Source of the DNA: an uncultured Oleiphilus sp. | GTDB taxonomy: Bacteria > Pseudomonadota > Gammaproteobacteria > Pseudomonadales > Oleiphilaceae | Reading direction: 5' to 3' | Assembly (NCBI GenBank): GCA_913020495.1 | Contig: CAJWBJ010000013.1 | Location: forward strand, 1 to 53,247 | Length of the DNA: 53,247 nucleotides | In this document: one piece after another, positions 1-8,248 of the stretch | Numbering within the stretch: position 1 is the first letter of the stretch | How the letters are laid out: every line of letters starts with the position of its first letter | The notes under the pieces: generated by a model | The model's input: the letters and a program-made list of their open reading frames with translations, nothing else | Told to the model about the DNA's origin: nothing | Databases searched by the model: none | Translations under genes and position numbers: made by a program

Positions 1-89
1 ACATCAATGACGACAGGTAAAAAACCACGGAATCGATTAGATATGGCGTGAGAATTGCTTTTATTTGTATTATCAGAATGGTTCGGCAC
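1..89 (-). CDS. rnt: Ribonuclease T, N-terminal fragment (cut by window edge)
   Basis: Reading leftward from a GTG at 87-89, the 29 visible codons end in RFRGFLPVVIDV, the hallmark N-terminus of RNase T: the first Asp of the DEDD 3'-5' exonuclease active site lies in the VIDVET segment. RNase T trims tRNA and other stable RNA 3' ends. An AAGGA ribosome-binding site sits 6 nt upstream of the GTG, which supports this start. The gene is divergent from motY, with about 120 bp between them. The rest of the gene lies outside the window, so only the start and identity can be judged. Confidence 0.8.
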   Translation of the reverse strand, partial: MPNHSDNTNKSNSHAISNRFRGFLPVVID

Positions 90-145
90 GGTTTATCCTT
101 GTAGTTCCGCTTGCGAACAAGAGTATATCAGAGGCCTGAATAAAA

Positions 146-195
146 TAGGGCAAAGAATTTCCTCTTACTAGGGTAAAGTTTTTCCAAAACTAGGG
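146..195 (+). repeat. Three TAGGG elements at about 22-bp spacing upstream of motY
   Basis: TAGGG occurs at 146-150, 169-173 and 191-195, each followed closely by AAAG. The last two share ACTAGGGT (167-174 and 189-196). The 22-23 bp spacing is about two helical turns, which suits side-by-side protein binding. No known factor is recognised and the function is unknown. Confidence 0.4.
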
Positions 196-209
196 TTTTA
201 AAGTTAGTT

Positions 210-1130
210 ATGAAGAGTGTTCAGCATTCCTACATATTTCCAATGTTAATTTTCCTTATGTTCTTGTGTTCTGGAGTACTGGAAGCAAAGACATTTGGTG
301 CGAAATTAGATAGAAGCCAATGGTATCTTTCGGCTTCCATCTTTGAATGCAGCTTGGTGCATGAGATTCCATATTACGGGAAAGGAATTTTTTACCATGA
401 AGCGGGCGAGGAGCTAAAGTTTTTAACCAATGCGGTAAATAACCCCATGAAATCTGGCAAAGCAGCGCTGGTGATTGAAGCTTCTTCGTGGAAACCTGGC
501 AACATTATTGATGATTTAGGTTATGTAAAAGTACTTGATAGTACAAAACCAATTGTCGTTGATAGGAAAAGGGCAACCATCATGATGAGTGGTTTGCTTG
601 CAGGGATGTCTCCGACATTCACGCGTAAAGCTTGGTATAGCGATGAATCAATCCGTTTATTTATTAACAGTATCAATTTTCTTTCGGTATATGATGGCTA
701 TTTAGAGTGTATATCTGGCTTGTTGCCGGTTAATTTTAGGCAAGTTGAAAGAACACGGGTGCATTTTCAGACCGATAAGGCAGTATTAACCGGCGCAGAT
801 AAAGATGACTTGGATAGAGTGGTTTTATATGTCAATGCGGACAGTAGCGTGACTGCAATTTATGTAGATGGACATACTGATAATACTGGTCGAAGAATAT
901 ATAACCGACGTTTATCTAAAGCACGTGCAGAAGCCGTTAGTGATTATTTAGTTTCACAAGGCTTATTGTCTGAAGTTATTCGTACTCGCTATCATGGTGA
1001 ACGATACCCCTCTGCGAAAAATAATAGTAATACTAATAAATCCAAAAACCGTAGAACAACTGTTAGGTTGGTACGAGGTGAAATGTTATCACCTCCTAGT
1101 GATGCTTCGCCTGATGGCCAGCTAAATTAA
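210..1130 (+). CDS. motY: MotY, T-ring protein of the sodium-driven flagellar motor
   Basis: 306 aa with an N-terminal signal peptide (residues 1-26, ending near VLEAK). The MotY-specific domain follows (FGAKLDRSQWYLSASIFEC and the FYHEAGEELKF segment). An OmpA-like peptidoglycan-binding domain fills roughly residues 185-290 (DGHTDNTG, then LSKARAEAV with the conserved Arg). In polar-flagellum gammaproteobacteria MotY forms the periplasmic T ring that holds the PomA/PomB-type stator. The length matches the family. It lies just upstream of argG and divergent from rnt, which resembles the Pseudomonas neighbourhood, but pyrC is not between them here. No clear Shine-Dalgarno sequence is visible. 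Flagellar structural genes are absent from this window. Confidence 0.85.
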   Translation: MKSVQHSYIFPMLIFLMFLCSGVLEAKTFGAKLDRSQWYLSASIFECSLVHEIPYYGKGIFYHEAGEELKFLTNAVNNPMKSGKAALVIEASSWKPGNIIDDLGYVKVLDSTKPIVVDRKRATIMMSGLLAGMSPTFTRKAWYSDESIRLFINSINFLSVYDGYLECISGLLPVNFRQVERTRVHFQTDKAVLTGADKDDLDRVVLYVNADSSVTAIYVDGHTDNTGRRIYNRRLSKARAEAVSDYLVSQGLLSEVIRTRYHGERYPSAKNNSNTNKSKNRRTTVRLVRGEMLSPPSDASPDGQLN

Positions 1131-1241
1131 TAAAATATTCGTCTTAATAGGGGTTCTTGATTTTAATTACTACGCTCTCCCTTATCTCTATTGTGTTTAC
1201 CTCCTCTGTACAAGTAAAATAGCGCCTTTTCTTTACGTAGT

Positions 1242-1263
1242 CTCAGAATTTACATGTTCTGAG
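1242..1263. repeat. Perfect inverted repeat in the argG leader
   Basis: CTCAGAA at 1242-1248 pairs perfectly with TTCTGAG at 1257-1263 across an 8-nt loop. It lies between motY and argG, about 30 nt before the argG start. A short CTTTT follows, so it may be a weak terminator of motY or a leader hairpin of argG. It does not match an ArgR box. Confidence 0.35.
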
Positions 1264-1294
1264 CTTTTCGAAGCTATTAATTTGGAGCCTTCAT

Positions 1295-2509
1295 ATGTCT
1301 CAAGTAAACAAAGTTGTCCTGGCCTACTCTGGTGGTTTGGATACTTCTGTTATCGTTAAATGGTTGCAGGAAACATATAACTGTGAAGTTGTTACATACA
1401 CGGCTGACTTAGGGCAGGGCGAAGAAGTTGAACCGGCACGCGCAAAAGCAGAAGCGCTTGGCGTAAAAGAAATTTATATTGAAGATGTTCGGGAAGAGTT
1501 TGTTCGTGATTATGTTTACCCAATGTTCCGAGCGAATACAATCTACGAAGGCGAATATCTTTTAGGGACGTCAATTGCGCGTCCTCTCATTGCTAAACGT
1601 ATGGTTGAAATTGCAAATGAAACTGGGGCTGATGCAATTTCACATGGAGCTACCGGTAAAGGAAATGATCAAATCCGCTTTGAGCTAGGAGCGTATGCAC
1701 TTAAGCCAGGCGTTCAGGTCATTGCGCCTTGGCGTGAATGGGATCTTAGTTCTCGTACTAGCCTTTTAGAATATTGCGATAAGCACGGGATTGAAGTTGA
1801 GAAGAAGAAAGGTAAGTCACCTTACTCAATGGATGCAAATCTACTTCATATTTCATATGAAGGCGATATTTTGGAAGACCCTTGGCAGGAACCGGAAGAA
1901 GAAATGTGGCGTTGGTCCGTTTCTCCTGAAAATGCACCTGACAAGCCTACATACATCGAAGTGACTTATGAAAACGGTGATATTGTTGCAATTGATGGTG
2001 AAAAATTAAGCCCTGCAAGTGTACTCGCTCAGCTGAATAAAGTTGGTGGCGATAATGGTGTTGGTCGTCTAGATATCGTTGAAAACCGTTATATCGGAAT
2101 GAAGTCACGAGGATGTTATGAAACACCAGGTGGCACGATAATGATGAAAGCGCATCGAGCGATTGAATCAATAACCCTAGACAAAGAATCAGCACACTTA
2201 AAAGATAGCATTATGTCAAAGTATGCTGAGTTGATATACAACGGCTATTGGTGGTCGCCCGAGCGAAAGGCGCTTCAGGCGTTAATTGATAATACGCAAA
2301 CCTATGTGAATGGAGTTGTTAGACTTAAGTTATACAAAGGTAATGTAGCGGTGGTTGGTCGTAAATCTGACGATACTTTGTTTGATGAAAGTATTGCTAC
2401 TTTTGAAGATGATGGCGGCTCATATGACCAAAAAGATGCCGACGGCTTTATCAAGCTAAACTCTCTACGCTTACAAATTGCTGCTGGAAAAGGCCGTGAC
2501 CAAGGTTAG
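1295..2509 (+). CDS. argG: Argininosuccinate synthase
   Basis: 404 aa, the normal length for the short-type ArgG. It joins citrulline and aspartate with ATP to give argininosuccinate, the penultimate step of arginine synthesis in the cytosol. The N-type ATP pyrophosphatase P-loop AYSGGLDTS is at residues 10-18. Other family blocks are [11 protein letters not shown] (substrate and ATP contacts) and APWREWD. The ATG is preceded by GGAG at suitable spacing. A strong hairpin terminator follows the stop codon, so the gene looks monocistronic or the end of a short unit with motY. Confidence 0.97.
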   Translation: MSQVNKVVLAYSGGLDTSVIVKWLQETYNCEVVTYTADLGQGEEVEPARAKAEALGVKEIYIEDVREEFVRDYVYPMFRANTIYEGEYLLGTSIARPLIAKRMVEIANETGADAISHGATGKGNDQIRFELGAYALKPGVQVIAPWREWDLSSRTSLLEYCDKHGIEVEKKKGKSPYSMDANLLHISYEGDILEDPWQEPEEEMWRWSVSPENAPDKPTYIEVTYENGDIVAIDGEKLSPASVLAQLNKVGGDNGVGRLDIVENRYIGMKSRGCYETPGGTIMMKAHRAIESITLDKESAHLKDSIMSKYAELIYNGYWWSPERKALQALIDNTQTYVNGVVRLKLYKGNVAVVGRKSDDTLFDESIATFEDDGGSYDQKDADGFIKLNSLRLQIAAGKGRDQG

Positions 2510-2525
2510 GGTATTTTCTTAATAC

Positions 2526-2557
2526 AAAAAGGCGAGCTAAATGCTCGCCTTTTTTTT
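2526..2557. terminator. Rho-independent terminator after argG, bidirectional
   Basis: GGCGAGC pairs with GCTCGCC around a TAAAT loop. It is flanked by A5 on the left and T8 on the right, so it can end transcripts from both argG and the convergent gene at 2578-3291. Confidence 0.92.
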
Positions 2558-2577
2558 ACGACCAAAATAGTAGCTTT

Positions 2578-3291
2578 CTAGAATGTCTTATCGACTACTT
2601 GCTTTAGTTCAGACTTCGCATTTCCTCGTAATAAAGTTCCATGCGCAGCAATAATGTGTTCAAAATCCAGCATAAGTAATCGATCAAAATCGTCACGCAT
2701 CGAACCTCCCTTAGGGGTGACTCTTTTGATCCAGGGTTTACCTATTAACAGTTCTTTTTTAAATCCCATTAGCTTGAGTACAATTTTTGTCAGGAAGGTC
2801 GTATGAGTCCAGTTTGTTAGATTCTGGATGCTATCTGTCGTAATTAGTAGATTATGATCTTTTAATAATAAAGCAGCTTCAGGATATTTTGCTGTTGAGA
2901 AAATGAAAAACTCTGAGTTCTCAATTGGTGAAAGTGTATTTTCTTCAATGATGGTGTTTGGAGTAGGGGATTTATAAGTGGATTGACCTTTTTGACACCA
3001 GAACTCTGCTTTAAATCGGTCGACATAATATTGGTCATCCAAACCGTGAAAATCACCAAGACGGATAATTTTTTTCACGCTTCCTAAGCTACATAATTTC
3101 TCCTCTTCATGTAGGTTGAGTCTTACAGGATTAATTAGTATTAAGTCATTAGCCTGTCTCAGAATGATCATATTTCTATTCATGGTCATTCCAGGGGCTA
3201 TCTTAATACTACCGTGAACCCAAAACACATTTTCAAATAGCACTTCAATCGGATCATGCGCATAAGCTGGCGCGTACTTTCTATCTTCCAT
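2578..3291 (-). CDS. Metallo-beta-lactamase-fold-like protein (DUF4336-like), function unknown
   Basis: 237 aa from the ATG at 3291, which has AAGGAG 9 nt upstream. An in-frame extension to 3345 lacks such a site. The chain resembles degenerate MBL-fold proteins of the DUF4336 type: an early hydrophobic strand (NMIILRQANDLILINPV), a GDFHGLDDQYYVDRF segment where an HxHxDH motif would lie, LLITTDSIQN, and a late IIAAHGTLLRG. The full HxHxDH zinc motif is absent, so hydrolase activity is doubtful. No signal peptide is evident. It converges on argG across the shared terminator. The family assignment rests on motif layout only. Confidence 0.6.
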   Translation of the reverse strand: MEDRKYAPAYAHDPIEVLFENVFWVHGSIKIAPGMTMNRNMIILRQANDLILINPVRLNLHEEEKLCSLGSVKKIIRLGDFHGLDDQYYVDRFKAEFWCQKGQSTYKSPTPNTIIEENTLSPIENSEFFIFSTAKYPEAALLLKDHNLLITTDSIQNLTNWTHTTFLTKIVLKLMGFKKELLIGKPWIKRVTPKGGSMRDDFDRLLMLDFEHIIAAHGTLLRGNAKSELKQVVDKTF

Positions 3292-3394
3292 AGCAAGGAA
3301 CTCCTTAGAATTGAAGTTGGTATTGTAATTGGTCATGCGTAACAATTGAATGAATGAGTCTTGGAATAGAGCTTTCTATATGAGAAGGGCGAGG

Positions 3395-4285
3395 CTATCC
3401 TGCTAATGCGGTATCTTCTGCCTCGAGCTCAGATTCAATGTCAATAAAGTCAGACAAGTAATCCCATACAATGCGACGTTGTAAGTTAGAAGAAGGGATT
3501 GCTTCAAGGCCACCTAGTAGTTTCATCAAATCACTGCCTGTTTTAGAAAAAGGCTGTAAATAAAACCCGATACTTTGACCAATAGGGGTGAAATCATGGC
3601 TAATACGGTGTGTTTTCTTTTCGTAGTCAAACTCGAAACCAACCAATAAATCCTTTGGTTCGGGAGCAATCATACCAGCATTAATACAGTGAGATAGTAG
3701 TCGGGACTCTGAAAAAATATCATCTTGTTCTTCTGATCTTGGCTTAGAGCGGAAAAGAAACGGATGACCGTTACTGCCGATGAAGGCAAAGTTGGCGACT
3801 TTTTTGAAGGCCGCTATTTCCCAAGCATCGCAATGATATAGGAAGCTAAGGCTCCGTTTAGAGATCGAACTAGGGTGTTTCAACTCACAAAGCATGGCAC
3901 GAGCCCATAAGCTTTGCATGTTTTTATTGCCCACGTCCTGAGCATAATTGAAAAAGATATTTGCCCAGTCGGAATCAATAGCTTTAATGCTGACTTTTTC
4001 ACCCATAAGGCCTGAAACGAGCGATAAAATAGCTTCAATATTTTCTTGTCGTTGCGTTTCCTGATGGCGTACGCGGGCATGTGTTCGCTCAGTAACACTG
4101 GCAAATTCAACATTTGTTTCAACAAAAATAGCGTCGCCGTCAGAGTTCGTGTTGCCTGATGCTATATTTCGGACGATTGTACCGTTGGATCGGTAATAGC
4201 CGCCCATGACTTTTGTGCATAGAGCGACGAGTTTTGACCAAGTGCCAATTTGTTTTTTATTTGTTTTTCCATTTGACTGATACAA
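3395..4285 (-). CDS. DUF2806 / TIGR03899-like protein of unknown function
   Basis: 296 aa, soluble, with no signal peptide. The middle contains the pattern typical of the DUF2806/TIGR03899 family: a charged helix (ERTHARVRHQETQRQENIEA), then DWANIFFNYAQDVGNKNMQ and SLWARAMLCELKHPSSISK, followed by helices resembling a winged-helix fold. The C-terminal part (HRISHDFTPIGQSIGFYL) matches the family's 'lT.~G..L' end region. The start is TTG at 4283-4285, with GGAG about 10 nt upstream; this is an unusual start, and an internal ATG (about residue 28) is an alternative. No function is known for the family. It is transcribed divergently from recC. Confidence 0.7.
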   Translation of the reverse strand: MYQSNGKTNKKQIGTWSKLVALCTKVMGGYYRSNGTIVRNIASGNTNSDGDAIFVETNVEFASVTERTHARVRHQETQRQENIEAILSLVSGLMGEKVSIKAIDSDWANIFFNYAQDVGNKNMQSLWARAMLCELKHPSSISKRSLSFLYHCDAWEIAAFKKVANFAFIGSNGHPFLFRSKPRSEEQDDIFSESRLLSHCINAGMIAPEPKDLLVGFEFDYEKKTHRISHDFTPIGQSIGFYLQPFSKTGSDLMKLLGGLEAIPSSNLQRRIVWDYLSDFIDIESELEAEDTALAG

Positions 4286-4654
4286 GTTTTCGATACTCCA
4301 TTACGAAACTTATGACTGAACCTTAACTAACTGAACCTTTATTAACTGAACGATGAAAATAATTTATTATAAGCGCAGGGAAATATATTCATTCCCTACA
4401 GTGAAAACAAGTAATGGTTATGCTGTGCATTGTAGATGTGAACGCGTTCAAAAAACGTTCTAAAAATATAAAATATCACGGGCATATATGAATAGATTTT
4501 GCTAACGCTATAATGAGATATCATTAATCATTTCAACTACTTGCTAAGATGTTAAGAGCTTACTTTAAGAAAAAACGGTAAACTATTACTGTTAGACAAT
4601 AAAATAGAATGCTGGTTTGGAAATGCTGGCATAAACTAAATAATAAAGGTTCAT
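4286..4654. other. Intergenic region between the DUF2806-like gene and recC
   Basis: 369 bp without a convincing gene. It holds three tandem copies of a degenerate 15-bp unit beginning ACTGAAC (4315-4359), close to the DUF2806-like start, and a 10-bp palindrome GAACGCGTTC at 4440-4449 followed by another CGTTC. A TATAAT-like hexamer lies near 4509, but I cannot pair it with a good -35. Two divergent promoters must lie here. Confidence 0.6.
4315..4359. repeat. Three degenerate tandem copies of a 15-bp unit
   Basis: Units begin ACTGAAC at 4315, 4330 and 4345. The first two differ at a few positions near the end and the third diverges after the seventh base. It lies immediately upstream of the leftward DUF2806-like start, so it is either a control element or simple repeat drift. 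Confidence 0.5.
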
Positions 4655-7600
4655 ATGCTGCGTCTTTACCCCTCAAACAAAACAGAACACCTTGCTGTGG
4701 TTATTTCTGAAATCATGAAAGCGAAACCTTTATCGGTTCCTTTTGCTAATGAAGTGGTTTTGATTCAGAGCCATGGTATGGGGACTTGGTTGCAGCAAGA
4801 AATTTCTCAGAATCTGGGTATTGCAGCTATGATTGAGTGTGTTATGCCTGCTTCCTTCATTTGGCAGCTAGCACAAATACTAATGCCTGATGACCCTCAT
4901 ATCCCTATTTTTGAAAAGAGTAACTTGCGTTGGCAAATTCTTGAGCGCCTACCTGAAAAGCTTTCTGATGAGCGGTATAAGAATTTATCTAGTTATATTG
5001 AGGCGCTTTCCAATACCAAGTTGTCTACAGCCACAAACTCAGAGCAAGAAAAATTTCAGACTTCTGAGCATGTACTTTTTGAATTAAGCGATGCTTTAGC
5101 GGACCTGTTTGATGCTTACCAAAACTATCGTCCGGATTGGGTCGCCGCTTGGGAAAGTGGAGAGTTAATCAGTACTGCATCGTCAGGTGATACTAACTTT
5201 TCAAATCTTGAAGTCTGGCAAGCTGACTTATGGCGCAGTCTTTATCCAAAATCAGCTTTGGGAAGTCGGAATCACAGGGCGATTTTATTAAGTAAATTAC
5301 TTGAGCGCTTAAGGTCCTGCTCAAGTGATTTACAGTCTTGCTTACCGGAGCGTGTTTTTATTTTTGGACTGTCAGCGCTACCTCCTCAATGGTTGCCAAT
5401 ACTGACAGCCTTGAGTCGTTATTGTGATGTTCATTTCTTAATTCAAAACCCTTGTCAGTATTACTGGGGCGATGTCGTTTCAAAGACACAGCAATTAAGG
5501 CTGGAGCAGTCACTGGTTGCAAAAGGTGTCAGTGCAGATACCGCTGCGGATACCTTTATTGAGAGTAACCCTTTGTTAGCATCTTGGGGGTATTTAGGTC
5601 GGGACTATCTTTCAATTTTATTTCATCATGATGAAATAAGAGAAATGCCTGTGAATCTCTATGACGATGGTTTGGAAGGTATTGGTTTAGAGGGCAATGG
5701 CTTGGAGGATAAAGGGCCGGATAAGGACCGAAATAATTTTTCAATCAAAGCTTTGACCTGGCTCCAAACAGATATTCTTAATTTGCAAGCTGTTGCAAGG
5801 CAAGTATCAGAAACTGATAAGTCTATTCGTTTTATTACTTGTCATAGTCACTTAAGAGAAGTTGAAGCCTTACAAGACTATTTGTTTAAACTTTTGGATG
5901 AATCTTCTGAGCTAAGTCCAAAAGATGTGATTGTAATGATGCCTGATGTACAGAATTTTGCAGCACTAATTGATGCTGTGTTTTCGCGTCCTGCCTTGGA
6001 TCAATATGGGCAGCCTCAATATTTACCCTACGGAATTTCTGACCAAATGCTGGCACTGGATCAACCAATGGTTGATGTATTGAGCGGCATACTCCAGCTA
6101 TCAAAACTGCGTATAACCGCGACTGAAGTTTTAGACTGGTTAGATATAGAAGCAATTCGAGCACGTTTTGCTATTTCTGAAGAGGACCTGGAACAGGTTC
6201 ACGCTTGGGTATCAGGTTTGAATATTCGTTGGGGCCTATCCGAAAGTCATCGTGATCAATGCTTATCAACAATGACCAAGACAAAGGGGTCTGGCTCAGA
6301 GAATACATGGCTTAGTGCATTTAAGCGTCTGTTAGCGGGATATGTATATGGTGTGAGTGAACCAGTCCATGACGGTGCTGGTGATGTGTTTGCGCAGAGC
6401 CAACATAGTCGGGAAACGCAATTACTTGCAGGCAAATTAATGCGATTTTTGGACTGTATTGAACAAACCCTTAGCCAGCAAAAAGGTAAGCACTCTATTC
6501 AGGAATGGTTAAGCAGAGTTGCTCTATTTTGGGAGTCGTGGTTCGACTCTCAATACCTCAGTGATGAAGTGCAGCGATTAATGGATCAGTCAATCAGCAG
6601 TATTTCAGAACAAGTTCATTACGCAGATTTTGAGCAAGAAATAAGCTTTACGATTGTCGCTGAAGTCATCGGTGCAGGGTTTGAAAAAGAACGTGTTAGC
6701 CAACGGTTTCTGGCTGGGAAAATTAACTTTTGTACTTTAATGCCAATGCGCAGTATTCCCTTTAAAGTAGTTTGTATGCTGGGTATGAATGAAGGGCAAT
6801 ACCCAAGACCAGAGCAAAAAGTAAGTTTTGATTTGATGGCGACCAGTGAGTCGAGAGTCGGGGACCGTTCAAGGCGTGAAGATGACCGATATTTATTTTT
6901 AGAAGCGATATGCAGTGCGCGGAATAATATTTATATCAGTTATTGCGGGCGAGACATTAAAGATAATTCAGAGCGCTACCCCTCGTTATTAGTCAGTGAG
7001 TTGCAAGATTATTGCGCAGATTATTTTTATCTTGACGACGAACCTGATGAAAAGTCTGCTGCAGGGCTTTTAGAGCATTGGACAATCAAGCATCGACTGC
7101 AGCCTTTTCACCCTTGGTACTATTCGAGTGATGAGGATGGTCAGTCCAAATATCTACCAAAAAGCTATAGTTCAGATTGGCTGTCTTTATATGCTCGCTC
7201 GGAGGATACAAAAGAGAGTAGTTCAAATGGCTCCCATGTATTAGATTCTAGTAAACAGCTACCACAATTTGATTTGTTTAATGAAGAAAATGACCATAAT
7301 AGAGTATTTGAATTAGAAAATCTGACGCGGATGGCGGATCATCCTTTACGTTACTACTATAAGCATATACTTGGTTTATCTTATACAAATATAGATTCTG
7401 AACTAGAGGATAGTGAGCCTTTTGCGTTATCACATTTAGATAGTTATCGTTTGAAATCAAATCTTGCGCAGACATGGAATCGCGCATCCTCAGAAACATC
7501 CTCTTCAGATGAAGTTTTTGCCCAGTGGAAACTGTCGGATAAGTTTCCACGCGCTCCCGTTGATCAGTTTTATTTTGATGATGCAGAAGCATCGGTATCA

Positions 7601-8248
7601 GGGATGAAGGCATATGTAGAAAACTATTCTGATAACTCAAAGGTCTCGATCGATCTTAAATTTGACCAAAGTTATGGGCAAAGCAGGGTGGTAGGAGAGT
7701 TGTTGGTAACTGGAGAGATAAACCAACGCTTAATTGAGTTGAGTCTCAGTAAGAACATTGCCAGCCGTTTTTTTGGTTTTTGGGTTAAGCATATCTTCTG
7801 GAATCTCCACTGTTGCCGCGAAAACGTACTATCAGGTGAAAGCACCTTCATTACCATTGACAAAATATGGACCCTTCCAGTATTAACCTCAGAACTTGCA
7901 GAGCGTTATGCTGCTGAAATACTTGAGATGTTTTGCTGTATTGAAAAACAAGCGAATCCATTTTTGGCAAAGTCTACGTTTGCATTATTGTTTGAAAAAG
8001 AATCACAAGTTAAATCAGCCTTTAGAGGTGTAAGCATTGGAAGTAGTGTCATTCAAGGGGAGCGGGACGATCCATACTGGCAACGTTATTGTTTATTTTC
8101 AAGAGGTTCAGACGGGTTGAAAAAAGCCGATGAGTTACCTGAATTGACCGAATCTATTTTCTATCAACAGGTATTGGCGTTTGTTGATCAGATTAAAATT
8201 GAAACCTTGGAAAGCCAGATGCCAGAAACAATAGAAGGTGATCGATGA
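4655..8248 (+). CDS. recC: Exodeoxyribonuclease V subunit gamma (RecC)
   Basis: 1197 aa. RecC is the chi-recognising, helicase-like but catalytically dead subunit of RecBCD, which processes double-strand ends for recombination repair. The N-terminus MLRLYPSN and then VLIQSHGMGTWLQ, IECVMPASFIWQ are near-signature RecC sequences. The inactive helicase region carries VVCMLGMNEGQYPR and DDRYLFLEAICSARNNIYIS. The C-terminal nuclease-like fold lacks the catalytic DYK, as expected for RecC. The ATG has AAGG 6 nt upstream. It overlaps recB by 4 nt (ATGA), so the subunits are translationally coupled. E. coli has ptrA between recC and recB; it is absent here. Confidence 0.96.
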   Translation: MLRLYPSNKTEHLAVVISEIMKAKPLSVPFANEVVLIQSHGMGTWLQQEISQNLGIAAMIECVMPASFIWQLAQILMPDDPHIPIFEKSNLRWQILERLPEKLSDERYKNLSSYIEALSNTKLSTATNSEQEKFQTSEHVLFELSDALADLFDAYQNYRPDWVAAWESGELISTASSGDTNFSNLEVWQADLWRSLYPKSALGSRNHRAILLSKLLERLRSCSSDLQSCLPERVFIFGLSALPPQWLPILTALSRYCDVHFLIQNPCQYYWGDVVSKTQQLRLEQSLVAKGVSADTAADTFIESNPLLASWGYLGRDYLSILFHHDEIREMPVNLYDDGLEGIGLEGNGLEDKGPDKDRNNFSIKALTWLQTDILNLQAVARQVSETDKSIRFITCHSHLREVEALQDYLFKLLDESSELSPKDVIVMMPDVQNFAALIDAVFSRPALDQYGQPQYLPYGISDQMLALDQPMVDVLSGILQLSKLRITATEVLDWLDIEAIRARFAISEEDLEQVHAWVSGLNIRWGLSESHRDQCLSTMTKTKGSGSENTWLSAFKRLLAGYVYGVSEPVHDGAGDVFAQSQHSRETQLLAGKLMRFLDCIEQTLSQQKGKHSIQEWLSRVALFWESWFDSQYLSDEVQRLMDQSISSISEQVHYADFEQEISFTIVAEVIGAGFEKERVSQRFLAGKINFCTLMPMRSIPFKVVCMLGMNEGQYPRPEQKVSFDLMATSESRVGDRSRREDDRYLFLEAICSARNNIYISYCGRDIKDNSERYPSLLVSELQDYCADYFYLDDEPDEKSAAGLLEHWTIKHRLQPFHPWYYSSDEDGQSKYLPKSYSSDWLSLYARSEDTKESSSNGSHVLDSSKQLPQFDLFNEENDHNRVFELENLTRMADHPLRYYYKHILGLSYTNIDSELEDSEPFALSHLDSYRLKSNLAQTWNRASSETSSSDEVFAQWKLSDKFPRAPVDQFYFDDAEASVSGMKAYVENYSDNSKVSIDLKFDQSYGQSRVVGELLVTGEINQRLIELSLSKNIASRFFGFWVKHIFWNLHCCRENVLSGESTFITIDKIWTLPVLTSELAERYAAEILEMFCCIEKQANPFLAKSTFALLFEKESQVKSAFRGVSIGSSVIQGERDDPYWQRYCLFSRGSDGLKKADELPELTESIFYQQVLAFVDQIKIETLESQMPETIEGDR

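Noticed and set aside
173-210. Sigma-28 promoter for motY
   Set aside because: TAAAGTTT matches a -35, but the position for the -10 (GCCGATAA-like) does not fit.
1242-1263. ArgR operator before argG
   Set aside because: The dyad CTCAGAA/TTCTGAG does not match the ARG box (TGAATTNNNNATTCA-like); kept only as an unassigned hairpin.
2862-3059. 65-codon frame within the MBL-like gene
   Set aside because: It is a same-strand alternate frame inside a better-supported gene, with no ribosome-binding site.
7278-7640. 120-codon leftward frame inside recC
   Set aside because: It lies fully antisense within recC and shows no family features.
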